64,000 nucleotides of DNA from Anaspis maculata. Taxonomy: Eukaryota > Arthropoda > Insecta > Coleoptera > Scraptiidae. Location of the stretch: NCBI GenBank assembly GCA_949128115.1, contig OX421961.1:82877277-82941276 (forward strand). The letters run 5' to 3'. Positions 34,881 to 45,867 of this stretch are shown piece by piece (position 1 is the stretch's first letter; every line of letters starts with the position of its first letter). The notes under the pieces were generated by a model that saw nothing but the letters and a program-made list of their open reading frames with translations, did no database searches and was not told the DNA's origin. Position numbers and translations under genes: made by a program.

Positions 34881-36325
34881 TAGGGCATCCAATCCCGAGA
34901 CTCAAATGGAATCCCGGGATTTCGGGATTGAAAATTTCAAATCTCGGGATTTCTCGAATGATGCAGATTTTCACCTCAACAGAGTCAGAGCAAGAGAGAC
35001 AGATCATTCAAGTAAGTACATCATCATTTGACACCATTATTAGTATTTCATTGTATTTATTTTGCATAAATGAAACATTGCAGTTGCATTGCAATGCAAT
35101 TATGCGTGCTTTCTCCGAGGAAGCAAAAATTACTTGCTGAGACAAAAGAAATTGTTTTTTTTTAAATATTTATATACAGGGTGTTTCAGGGATGATAGCA
35201 AAAAATTTAGCTGTGGGTAGATCTCGTCAAAATATGACGAAAACCTATATACCATTTTGCAAAGTTCGGCCTAATGACAAAAATACAGCCCTCAAAAGTT
35301 CACTTTTTTCGGATTTCAAAAATTTGTAACTCAGGAACGTTTCGACAAATTTAGCTCTTATTCAGCATAAGCTAGTTTGTCATAATTATCTATCAACCTA
35401 CCAAATTTGGAAAGAATCCAATCAGTGGCGTAGAAGTTATAAGGGGTCACCTTAGGTCAACTTTTCTTCGGATGCTTCTAAATTATTGACCCTCATAACT
35501 CCTACACCACTGGTTGGATTTTTCCCAAATTTGGTAGGTTGATAGATAATTATGACAAACCAGCTTTTGCTGAATTGAAGCTAAATTTGTCACAACGTTC
35601 CTGAGTTACAAATTTTTGAAATCCGAAAAAAGTGAACTTTGGAGGGCTGTATCTTCGTCATTAGGCCGAACTTTGCAAAATGGTATATAGGTTTTCGTCA
35701 TATTTTTACGAGACCTACCCACCGTTGAATTTTTTGCTATCATCCCTGAAACACCCTGTATGTAGGGAAATTTGGGGTGTTTTTAATTTATCACAGTTTT
35801 ATTCTATTTCATGTGTTTGGACATGTTCTTGAGTTTTCAAGAGCCGCTATTTTCATTTCCATAGAACTTTGCCTGGAACTTGAATACCATGGTGTTTGGT
35901 GGTATGGTATGTTATGGTAACCGAAAGAGGTATCTGGTGAGAAAATACCGGCTCTATGTGTAGTGTACCATGTACCTCACTCCATTAATTCTAATATTAG
36001 CAACTATCTTTATTAAGTACCAATACTAACAATTACCACCAATTATTATGCAACAAATGATAATTGGGTACTTGGGTAGGTACTAGTTTGATTTTAGCAG
36101 AATAAATATGATAATAATTTTACCTAAAAATGGTTTCAAATTCAGTGTGCTCACTTGAATAATTTGTGTCTCTTGGTGCATAAACGCCATTAACTCTATT
36201 TTTCATTCAAGTGATGTGAAAAGATGCATCATTTGAAAAATCCCGAAAATCCCGGGATCTCGGTGGAAAAATCCCGGGATTTTCGGGATTGGAAATCTAA
36301 CGGGATCCCGGGATTGGATGCCCTA
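34881..36325. mobile_element. Non-autonomous hAT-type element, 1445 bp
   Basis: The ends TAGGGCATCCAATCCCG and its inverted partner are flanked by a perfect 8-bp duplication GTCACTGC (34873-34880 and 36326-36333). This is diagnostic for hAT-type insertion. The subterminal regions repeat the word CCCGGGATT many times in both orientations, which fits transposase-binding repeats. The interior has no transposase. A foldback (35177..35758) is nested inside. Related CCCGGGATT-rich sequence lies at 60930-61640. Confidence 0.85.
35177..35758. mobile_element. Foldback element, 582 bp, CAGGGTGTTTCAGGG termini
   Basis: The ends CAGGGTGTTTCAGGGATGAT and inverted partner are flanked by TA. The halves mirror each other for about 270 bp each with few differences, centred near 35468. 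It is nested in the hAT-type element, so it inserted after it. Confidence 0.8.
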
Positions 36326-36480
36326 GTCACTGCAAATTACCTGGTAAATTACGAGTGAATTACAAACACCTCGTTGGTAAATTACGGAAACATGCATACC
36401 ATTCTCAAGGTTGTATTTTCCTTAAAATAAAAGTCAACAAGAAAATTGAAAAGCCATGGTAGTGTGGAAGGGTGCCTATA

Positions 36481-37303
36481 CAGGGTGTCCGTTTTTCGAG
36501 GCTAAGCATGGGTATCTCGCTTATCTTGAGAGATACAAAGTCGGTTAAATTGAGAAAAAGTTGCGCATTTTCATGACGATCAATGATCCAAAAAGAAAAG
36601 AGGACTTCAAAGCTGCCAAAATCTTTATTCTAGCTTTCAAAACAACCGATATACGACATTCAACTTTTTGCTCTAATGGGCGCCATATTGGATTTTGATA
36701 TTTTTGAATACGGTATTCTTTTCTGGTTACAACGATGTGCCACATGTCACTGTTGAATAAATGTTGAACATTCGCGTTTTTTTTTGCGGTGCTAATTTTG
36801 TTTCCAAAGCACTCTTTGAAAAATAAAAAAAATAATTTTTTGCTCAAAAGCATGAATACAATTTTTTTTCTGGTTACAACGATGTGTCACATGCCACTGT
36901 TGAGCATGTGACACATCGTTGTAACCAGAAAAAAAATTGTATTAAAAAATATCAAAATCCAATATGGCGCCCATAAGAGAAAAAAAAGTTGAATGTCATA
37001 TCTCGGTTGTTTTGAAAGCTAGAATGAAGATTTTGGCAACAATGAATTCCCCTTGGAAAAGTGCCTGCACAATGTCTTAATTAGAAAAGGCTACCTTCAA
37101 CCGTTTTTCAAATAAAGAGTTGAAACAAAAATTACAAATTTCTGTTTTTTCTCGATATCTCGGAAACTGAAACTGACAAGTCAAATATCTTTTTGGATAA
37201 TTGATCGTCATGGATATTCGCAACTTTTTTCTAATTTAACCGACTCTGTATCTCTAAAGATAAGCCAGATACCCATGCTTAGCCTCGAAAAACGGACACC
37301 CTG
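36481..37303. mobile_element. Foldback element, 823 bp, CAGGGTGTCCG termini, copy 2
   Basis: The same family as 28587..29506: identical termini, TA on both sides, and the same GCGCCATATTGG block in both arms. It is about 100 bp shorter than copy 1 and its centre is a separate short palindrome (near 36870-36925) with ACGATGTGTCACATG. Confidence 0.8.
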
Positions 37304-37305
37304 TA

Positions 37306-37749
37306 TTAGACTACTCACTGTTATTTTTCAATAGAATCTATCCGCTATGTGCATTCAGTCGAGTAGCGACACTTTGAGCGCTGATGTCGACTCCTCCCGA
37401 CGAACGCACATAGCGGAATCACCACGCGCATTCAGTCGAGTAGCGACATCTTTCTACCGAAAACAAAACAAATTGGCATTATTTCAGTTTCGTAAATCGT
37501 CACTTTGAGCGCTGATGTCGACTCCTCCCACTTTTTTGGCGAACGCACATAGCGGATACCATATTGGGGAAAATTACCCATTCGTGTAGGAAGCTTTTAG
37601 GCTTTAGGGAATTATTTATTCTATAGGAGGTGCTCTTGCTTTTTTACCAAGACTGCTGTCATAATAGGGACTTATACCTAAGGACTTATTAGGACCAAGT
37701 GGGTAAAACAGTTATAGCCCAGGTATTTTAGGTGCTATTCAAGTCAAAG
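37306..37749. repeat. Direct repeat of ~75 bp, otherwise unremarkable
   Basis: The block ATTCAGTCGAGTAGCGACA, then CACTTTGAGCGCTGATGTCG, then CGAACGCACATAGCGGA, occurs at about 37350-37418 and again, split by an insert of about 50 bp, at 37436-37557. No gene is supported. Confidence 0.5.
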
Positions 37750-37927
37750 CGTGAACTAATTTATGGTCGGCCAAATTTTTCATAAAACGACAGTAAAGAG
37801 TGTCTGCTATAACATACTAAAAGTCCCCTAAGATCCCGTGTCGGCGTCCCCCTTTTTGGGGCGTTTTTCTGAAATATGACAGTTACGTTATAAATATAAC
37901 ACACAGGTATTGGGACGCGCGTCTGTC

Positions 37928-37999
37928 ACCCGGAATAGCTCAGTGGTAAAGGCTTTGATTTCCAATCGATGGATCGCTGGTTTGAATCTCGTTCAAGAC
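37928..37999 (+). repeat. tRNA-like module (SINE-type Pol III promoter), left arm
   Basis: It has an A-box-like TAGCTCAGTGGTAAAGG, a loop reading TTTCCAA in the anticodon position, and a B-box-like GGTTTGAATCTCG at tRNA spacing. Stem pairing is poor, and an A-rich/T-rich stretch follows directly. I therefore call it tRNA-derived, not a working tRNA gene. The mirror copy is at about 39207-39278. Confidence 0.5.
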
Positions 38000-39206
38000 A
38001 CAATTTTTTTTTTCGTGGAAGTGATTTTTTCCTCCTCCTAAAAATTATCCAAGGGATGAGAGTGCTTATTCTTAAGCATTTTCGACTTTTCTCTCGAGAA
38101 AATAAATCTACTAATACGAGTTCTGGACACATAATAAACAATAAACTGTAATGCCATCATGGCTTTTTCATCACATTTTTCAACTCATAAAATGTAGTTA
38201 CCTGTCCATTGCGAAATTGTATTTAGGTATTTTCAATAATAATGCTGGACGAGCATTTCCACTTGTCCTTGTCAATCAATTATCAATTATCATTATCAAT
38301 TTAAAATACAGGTGATTCCAAACTGTCGGGTTATCGCTAGGGTGTTGCTAAAGGGCACCCGTTCGAGTACAAATGTGCAAAATATTCTATTTTCGCGATA
38401 TCCGACATGTACAATAGTGATTAAAGAAGAGTAACAAAAATAGACCTTTTGAAAGGAAGGCCTAAAAAAATAAAAGCCAGTTTTGAACCAAAAATAAACT
38501 TTGTAGAAACATTTTTGTGCCCATAGGTGAATAACAAGAATTAATTGAAGAAGTCATCCTCGTCTTCGTTCGTTCGTTCGCCAAAAATTTTGAGGTGCCT
38601 CCGTACTCAGAGTTTTGGTGAAGTAGTTTTGTTAACATATCAAATTTGATCAGAAAAACCAGCTGAATCAAACGGTTTTAACCGCAACTCGCTAGCTTTA
38701 AGAGATATTGAGAAAAATGGGTGTGGACATCTTTTTTGAATGACCCGTATATAAAAAAAGGAAGTGGTTCAGATTGTAGATTGTAGATTAGAGGTGGTTG
38801 TTTGGTCTCGGAAGATCCTTTCTGCACTGCGACCTATAAGATATTTTCTGCGTGACCATGCTTCTATTTAATGTCCCAGGAAATCCACCTTGTGTGAAGT
38901 GGTTCAAAGAAATGGGACAGTATAACAAGCTAGAGGACAAGTGGAAATGCTCGTCCAGCATTATTATTGAAAATACCTAAATAAAATTTCGCAATGGACA
39001 GGTAACTACATTTTATGAGTTGAAAAATCTGATGAAAAAGCCATGATGGCATCATAGTTTATTGTTTATTATGTGTCCAGAACTCGTATTAGTAGATTTA
39101 TTTTCTCGAGAAAAAAGTCAAAATTGCTTCAGAATAAGCACTCTCATCCCTTGGATAATTTTTAGGAGAAGAAAAAAATCACTTCCACGAAAAAAAAAAT
39201 TGTGTC

Positions 39207-39278
39207 TTGAACGAGATTCAAACCAGCGATCCATCGATCGGAAATCAAAGCCTTTACCAGTGAGCTATTCCGCGTGAC
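39207..39278 (-). repeat. tRNA-like module (SINE-type), right arm
   Basis: The reverse-complement partner of the module at 37928. The B box (CGAGATTCAAACC on +) and A box (CCAGTGAGCTATTCC on +) are kept. One base differs in the A-box loop (CCAGTGAGC), which suggests the arms diverged independently. Confidence 0.45.
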
Positions 39279-39944
39279 AGACGTGCGTCCCAATATCTGT
39301 GTGTTATACTTATAACATAACTGTCATATTTCAGAAAAACGCCCCAAAAAGGGGGACGCCGACACGGGATCTTAGGGGACTTTTGGTATGTTATAGCAGA
39401 CACTCTTTATTGTCGTTTTATGAAAAATTTGGCCGACCATAAATTAGTTCATGCTGAAACTCGATAGTACCTGGGCTATTAGGATCGCATAAATGGAAAC
39501 ATTTGTTGACATTACTTGTCATTTTTATTTTCCATATTCTGACCGAATGTAAAGTAATCTCCCCATGGGAACTCGGCTAGCCATAGAAGAGAACGTCTTT
39601 TTTGTGCTGTCGTAAAGATCGGGTAGAAAAATCAAATAATAATACCAGCTCAAATTGAAGAAGAAAAACAATGTCAGTGTCTTTCCATTTTATGCGATCG
39701 CAGCTGTACAGTTGCGGCGGACTCATGAAAGTTTACACCTGTGACAATCGAGTGGGTAGATTTTTTCAATTTTGGGCACAATAAACGGGCTTTCTAGTTG
39801 GCATGATGATGCTGTGAAGTTTTGCACGAGGTTTTGCATGACGCTGTCGAGAAGCAATGGGGAACTCAAGGGGACTAACTCGTAGCCGGCACATTTAGCC
39901 GTAGCGCAATGTCGAACATTTTGTGAATCCACTTACATACCTGA

Positions 39945-41705
39945 TAAACAGATGCTTCACAACTGGCGTATTTCCCTCTTGTTTCAAAATTGCTTCTGTG
40001 ATACCGGTGTTTAAGAAGGGAGACAGGGGTGACGTCACAAACTATTGACCCATATCGCTGCTCCCGATTTTTTCAAAAGTTTTAGAGAAGGCAATTAGCT
40101 CCCGGATCACAAAATATTTTGAAGATAACAAACTTTTCAATCAGAATCAGTACGGTTTCAGAAGGGGTCGCTGCACCGCTGATGCAATCGCTCACTTCGT
40201 CAATCTGACAATAAAATGTTTTGAGAGGGGTGATTATCGGCTTTCGATGTTTCTGGACTTGCGCAGGGCATTTGATTGCGTGGATAAGGAAATACTCCTT
40301 GGTAAGCTTAAAAAATACAATTTTGATTCAGCCAGCCTGGGCCTTGTTGAGTCGTGCATGTCAGACAGATATCAGCAAACTAATATGAATGGGAGGGTCT
40401 CTGGCAGAAGATGTGTTGGCCTGGGAGTACCGCAGGGCTCCATTTTGGGGCCCCTGCTATTCATCATTTTCATAAATGATTTTCCAACGTTCCTCGGTCC
40501 TCGCCAGTCTGGAAAATATACTGTATGCTGATGATTGCACGATCTCTGTAGCGGCTGGGAGTCTGGACAGTGCTGAACAACAGTTTGAGTCAGCGCTCTC
40601 CAGGGCACAGCTGTGGTTTTCTGCGAATAGATTGTGTTTGAATATGACAAAAACTGTAAAAATGCTATTATTCAGTCTGAGGCGGGTGAATGTCGCGGTG
40701 GACGGGCTGTCTGAGTCGGCGGCTTTCTTGGGGGTTCGTTTGGATTCGGAGCTGCTGTGGGATGAACACATGGATGGACTGGCGGGTCAGTTGTGCAGGA
40801 ATGTTTACCTTTTGAGGAATTTGTCGGACAGCCTGTCGGCGGATGTTCTGAGAACTGCTTATTTTGGTCTGATTGGATCACGAATAGAGTATGCCATTCT
40901 TGCCTGGGGCAACTGCTCTGGGAGACACCGGATTTTTGGTCTCCAGCGTCGGGCTGTCAGAATCATAGCTGGTATCGGCTATTCCGAGGATTGCATGCAG
41001 GGCTGCCTACGCTCGGTTAGGTATATTAACGGTACCTTGTCTGTATATCAGAGCATGCCTTCCTTACGCCTACAAAATTCAGTCTTCCCTGACAGTGAAT
41101 CACGACGTGCATGATCATGACACGCGGCGGCGGACAGACCTGCGTCTGGACTTCTGCCGGTTGACTAAGTCACAGGGTTCACCTCATAACATGTCGGTCA
41201 GGTTGTTCAGTAGGTTGCCCTCTGCTGTGCGTTCCTTGACCAGAGCTCGGTTTGTGACCTGGGTTTGCTTCACTTTTGTCACAGGCCACATTTTACCGAG
41301 AGTTCATAAATTAAATGGGTCAAGGGTGCCTGTGAATTCAAAAACGTCTGTCTAAACTAGCGCAATCCTTTTGTAATAAATTTGTCAAACTTTGACAAGT
41401 TACGTCCCATATTATTGATTTCTGATCTGCCATAAGTGCACGAGAATACTTCAAGTTCGAAAATACTCCCCGATCATGTAGGTTTTGTGCCCTGCCGTAA
41501 AAACCACATTTAAAATATTCCGAGAACGAAAACTGCGCCTGGTTTGACAGATTACGATAACCAAAAAATTACAGACATCAAATGAACGATGCTAGTTCCG
41601 ACAGATGTTTTCAAACTCACAGCCACCCTTGACCCATTTAATTTATGAACGCTCGGTATAACTTGGACGAGTTTTTTAATCATGATTTTAATGTGTTGTG
41701 AATGT
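39945..41705 (+). pseudogene. Non-LTR retrotransposon reverse transcriptase, broken
   Basis: Translated pieces give an RT domain in order: VIPVFKKGD, a premature stop where NYRPIS is expected (about 40050), YGFRRGRCT, the catalytic FLDLRRAFDCVD (about 40250), GVPQGSILGPLLF (about 40426) and YADD (about 40519). The catalytic YADD lies in a different frame from the FLDLRRAFD motif, so at least one frameshift falls between about 40455 and 40520. The C-terminal region with an H..HDTR-like motif follows. It is then split by the 361-bp MITE (41296..41656) and resumes after it as an LDEFFNHDF-like terminus. It is a jockey/CR1-like LINE by motif set. No endonuclease domain is present, so the copy is 5'-truncated and inactive. 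Confidence 0.85.
41296..41656. mobile_element. 361-bp TA-flanked MITE, copy 2
   Basis: Same length and termini as the copy at 19863, with TA flanks (41294-41295, 41657-41658). It interrupts the C-terminal part of the RT pseudogene, which gives the relative age: LINE first, MITE later. Sequence differences from copy 1 are few, so both copies are fairly young. Confidence 0.85.
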
Positions 41706-42348
41706 CTATTTACTACTGTGAATGTCACTGACGTGAATGTGCTGTCTATTTGTCAGCACTCAGCATTTATACCCATCAACCATCAGCGGTTTGCCTCACT
41801 TCGTGAGTTAAAAATGCAGAGAAGAGTAGAAAAGCAGACAAGCGAGAAATCGCGGTAAAAAAATGGTCGTGAAGTGTTGTGTACCAGGATGCACCTTTGC
41901 ACCTTTGCACCAGCTCTTTTTCCCCTCTCAGTGGGGCTAACTCTTCTTTGAGCATTAGCACTTTTCACTTTACCACTGGAAAGACAACTGAAGTGATCCT
42001 GAACCTGAACCTATCCCGTCTTGTCTATAAAAGAAGGACCATAACCTACGGACAAGCGAACCTAATAATTATTTACTTATTATGGGAAATTGGTATAGGA
42101 TATTTTTTTTATTCTAATTGCCAAAACATCTTAGGTGGCCCGTTAAATTTTATTGTCCGTCTTTGCAGTATAAGCGTTTGCTGCTTTTTCATAAGCATGA
42201 AATAACTTACATACAATGTGATTTGCAACACTCGTCTGCTTTGGTTCATGAAATAAAAATGTTCAGTTTTTTTTTCTGTTCCCCCTGTATGTGGCGCTTG
42301 CACCATTAGCGTCATCAGTAGCTATACCTATCTCAATCGGTCCAGGGG
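41706..42348. other. LINE 3' side and unclassified repeat
   Basis: 41706-41830 is probably the 3' untranslated part of the LINE remnant. From 41830 to 42348 I see short unsupported frames and a word (CAAAACATCTTAGGTGGCCC) related to about 43195-43215. No gene is supported. Confidence 0.3.
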
Positions 42349-43069
42349 AATACACAATATTGCGTGACCGCTTAGCGCATGCGCTAAAAAACGAGGTGAT
42401 TCGTTCTAAGTCTTCCATATGTTACGCTGTAAAATAGGTGATTCTCAAACTAAGCTCAATGGATTATGCGTCGTTTTCAAGTAGAAGTGGTTACAGAGAA
42501 AAATCGGAGTAACCCTCGCAAGCTATTCACGAAAGCACATATGTGCGGGATCATTCCCAAATGCCCCAAATTACGAAATAAAAAAAACATGGAACACTTC
42601 AACCATAACATTCAAATTTACCGCGAAATTGTCTGGGAATATTTCATTTAATCAGTGCTGTATTGTATTGACGACAGCACGGTGTGGCGACTGTCGGTCC
42701 TCTGAGTGGCACACACTTTTTCAACCGCCGAATATGCATTTTAAATCGGAAGACTTCACAAGTTGCTGATAGAACTGTACAAAACGTATTGTTGAGTTCT
42801 GGGCCGCTATTCTTGAATCGTGTGAGAAAAGTCCCTGGGAGTAAAATACATTCCGCAGTACACTGATGTAGCGAATGTTGCCTAAAATCGTGGTTTTTAG
42901 GCAACTTTCGCTACAGAAGTGTAGTACGAATTATATAAAAGTCCCAGGGACTTTTCTCACACGATTCAAGAATAGCGGCCCTGAACATGCGCGATGACAA
43001 CTTGTCACCGTTTTCTTAGTTCGCATGACATCCGTGTCGGAGCGCCACTTCCGCGCAATATTGTGTATT
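42349..43069. mobile_element. Non-autonomous TIR element with internal palindrome, copy B
   Basis: An inverse-oriented copy of the element at 2653..3399. It has the same AATACACAATATTGCG terminus on both sides. The internal palindrome is 42801..42980. The two copies are close in sequence, so this element has been active fairly recently. Confidence 0.65.
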
Positions 43070-43505
43070 TCAGCAACACGCATGCAAAGCGGCATTGCTT
43101 GAGTAAAACTAAAAAGTCCAGTGCATCCCTTATTTTGAAACTTCAGGTAGTTTGGTCAAAGTTTTAGTGCAGTGATTGTTTTTGATTTTTTTTTGCCAGA
43201 ATAACTTAGGTGTGCCGTTGAATTTTATTGACTATTATCATAGCATTTTTTCTGAGCTTTCTGAATCTGTCAATAATTGTTCAGAAATGTGGCCGGAAAA
43301 TGTACTTTTTGACAAAAATTGGAGGGGCAAATTTTTTCAAGTCCGACCCTGGATTTTCTTTAGCCCGATATGGCATTGTAACAAACTCCAACACTAAGGG
43401 ATGTCGCTGGTAAATTTCAACATATTATCTCAAACCGTTGCAGAGATATCGCCCTTTAAATATTCGTAACAAACTTATGAAACACCTGGATCTCCGTAAC
43501 CATTG

Positions 43506-43800
43506 GCAGTGCAATACAGGGCATTTTGATGTTTTGCGCTCCAATTTAAGGTGCGTTCCGTTCAGTCAGCTTATTTAGCCGCAAGTTTTAATTTTAGCTG
43601 TAAGCGCTGCACCGCTTATTGGCTGTTCTGAGGAGGCTGGTTCGTAAGAGCCAATGAGCGCGTTGTGCTTGCGACTAAAATTAAAACTTGCGGCCAAATA
43701 AGCTGACTGAACGCATCTTTACAAGTATGAGCTTGAGCTTCTTCAGCGGTAAACTGCAATGATAATTTACTTACAAAAAATTTCTCTGTACTAGAGCTTT
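43506..43800 (+). pseudogene. Fragment duplicate of FIRRM exon 3 region, split by a MITE
   Basis: 43514-43548 and 43719-43765 match the FIRRM homologue at about 46289-46360: the words ACAGGGCATTTTGATG, TTTTGCGCTCCAATTTA and TTCTTCAGCGGTAAACTG are shared. Similarity fades by about 43800. The copy contains the Harbinger-like MITE at 43549..43718; the original at 46319-46321 does not. No open frame is kept through it. Confidence 0.75.
43549..43718. mobile_element. PIF/Harbinger-like MITE, copy 3, with empty-site partner
   Basis: A 170-bp element with termini AGGTGCGTTC and GAACGCATCT. It is flanked by TTA on both sides (43546-43548, 43719-43721). The homologous FIRRM sequence near 46319 has a single TTA and no insert. 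This is direct evidence for a 3-bp target duplication. Confidence 0.9.
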
Positions 43801-45867
43801 GAATGTCTATGGACGAGGCGGCAGATGAGCAGATAACAGTGGATAAATGCGTGGTGTACCATTTCCCGGTGGATCGTTTATTAGTAGTGGGCGTCTTCGA
43901 GGCGGCAGAACTCGGGGATAAATAATGAGTCGTGGACATTTTTCCGGTAAGGCGTTTGAGCTGTGAACTGATTTTGCAGTGGACCGCTGCGCTGAGTGCG
44001 TAGTAGTGTTGTAAAAATACGGTATTTCATTTTTGGGGTATTTACATAGAGATTTATTGCAGAATGCCATTTTACTGCACGGCACTATTAAAGGAGGCGT
44101 TAATAAAATACTACTTACCTTATTTTTGGTTGCAGAATTAGAGTTATTGCAGATCGCAAACTTCCTACTCCCTCTACTTTACACCCTCTAACAGTAACGG
44201 GTGTCACTAAGCGCATGCCGCATGCAATGCCCCATGCAAATTGCATGCGGGACACAAGGACCCCTCCGACGGCCCTGATTTTTTGCACACTTGTACTGCA
44301 AGACCTGTGGAGTCATCTGCAAAAAATTAGCCCCCAATTTAATAACATAAGGGTAGTCTGCTCAAAATTGGAGGAATATAGGCAACCAACAATACACTCA
44401 CAATAAGGCCATTTTTAGGACTAGTTAAAATGAAGTATAAATAAGGTCGACCTAAAGAGTGCACAAATAAAGGCAGGCACTATCCTTATTGAGGGAAATT
44501 TAACGTCGCACTAATCTGCGCAAGCGTAGGTGTCAAAATAGTGATAATGAGTTTGTTACCATGGGTGAAAACCTGTCCACAGAACAAAAATTTGGAAAAT
44601 GCAGTGTTTCTAGAAAGGAAAAATTTGAAAACAGAATTCAAAAAACTGATTCAATCTTTTCTCCAACTTCCATTCTTAGCAAGTCTGCACCTAAAATGAA
44701 TATTTCGTGGAGCTCACCGCATGTCGATGTTTGCACCGCAGTCTTTGCAAATTCACGGAATGTGCAAATTTTATTTTGAAAAAATTACCCCCGGAAAATC
44801 GGAACCGTGTTGATTTTGAAAATGGGTCTACACGACGCCCTATCCAATCTACTCTCGATATCAGCTGGAATTTTCAAGGTCAATCCCCGAGCAGGAATGA
44901 ATTTTTGAGTGAAGTCCTGCATCAAAAGCGAATCCTCCTTGTCAAAAGACGGGCGAGAGGCTCTCTCGGGTGGCAACGGCTAGGATAAATTTTGAAAATT
45001 CAAAACGCCCGACTGGAAAATGGTGGAAAACTTCTACTGCAGACTTAATTCGACTATTTTGTTGTGTTGCTTCCTGCCAAATTTGGTTCCAATCCATCAG
45101 ATAGATTTTGAATAATTGAATGTTGATATTTTTTATCATTTGACAGATGACAGCCAAAAACAAATGGGCTCATTCCACAGGAAAAACCATGTCCGTATAT
45201 CAAATTTCAAGTCTATTGGGGTCAACGGTTCGGCAGTTATCGTGGAAGATTACAGACAGACAGAGAGACAGACAGACAGCGAGCCTAGTCGTTTATTATG
45301 CACAAATTCAGATGATCAACATTACCCACTCAGCAAAGCACTCAGAAAACAGAACTCAACACGATTTCAACAGTCAACAATAAGTTGACGAGAATCAACC
45401 TCTAAAGTAAATTTCAAATCTGTCACATCTGTCAAACGATTTATAATACATCCGGACGAGTTTCATAACATACAAAAATACCGTATATTAAAAAACGGTA
45501 TTATACAAGTGGTATAATACAATTTCACATCATTAGCGCTGAGTGGAGTGGGCCCAGACTCAATCTTCTGTCGTGAGACTCGTGATGTCCTCTTCCTCTT
45601 TCTGTCATGATGAGAGAGAGAAAAAAGGATTTTTTTTTGTTATTGATTAGTTGATTACTCCTCGTATAATGAAACCGCTGGAGAGAATTAAAAACTTATG
45701 GTTTTCTACTACCTAGCGGTTGGCAGCAATTTCAAAGTTGATGTTGACGTTGTTTAGCTAATAGCTAGGTTTAGGTTATGTGTAATTTGTTTTCAAGTTT
45801 TGTGTTTTGAGATTTCAGAGTTTTTCCAGTGAATCAATTGATTATTTGATTTAAACGATTTTAGAAA
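43801..45867. other. Intergenic region upstream of the FIRRM homologue
   Basis: It holds short unsupported frames, an ACAG tetranucleotide run (about 45255-45282) preceded by a CAAATTTCAAGTCTATTGGG block typical of the microsatellite-bearing repeats, and AT-rich sequence. The last 200-300 bp should hold the FIRRM promoter. No TATA box stands out. Confidence 0.35.

Larger units (their letters stand above)
37750..39455. mobile_element. Large inverted repeat with a tRNA-like module in each arm
   Basis: The arms 37750..38269 and 38934..39455 are inverted copies about 520 bp long with small differences. Each carries a GGGACGCC block, a tRNA-like module and a block with ACTAATACGAGTTCTGGACA. The spacer (38270-38933) is different sequence that includes GGTGATTC..AAC blocks also seen near 31210. 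There is no coding capacity. It may be a foldback built around a SINE, or two SINE copies in opposite orientation. Confidence 0.65.

Noticed and set aside
37928..37999. A functional tRNA gene
   Set aside because: A and B boxes are present, but the stems do not pair well and the module is duplicated in an inverted repeat, so a tRNA-derived SINE module is more likely.
40372..40771. Open frames on - opposite the reverse transcriptase
   Set aside because: These are shadows of the RT pseudogene on +; they show no motif.
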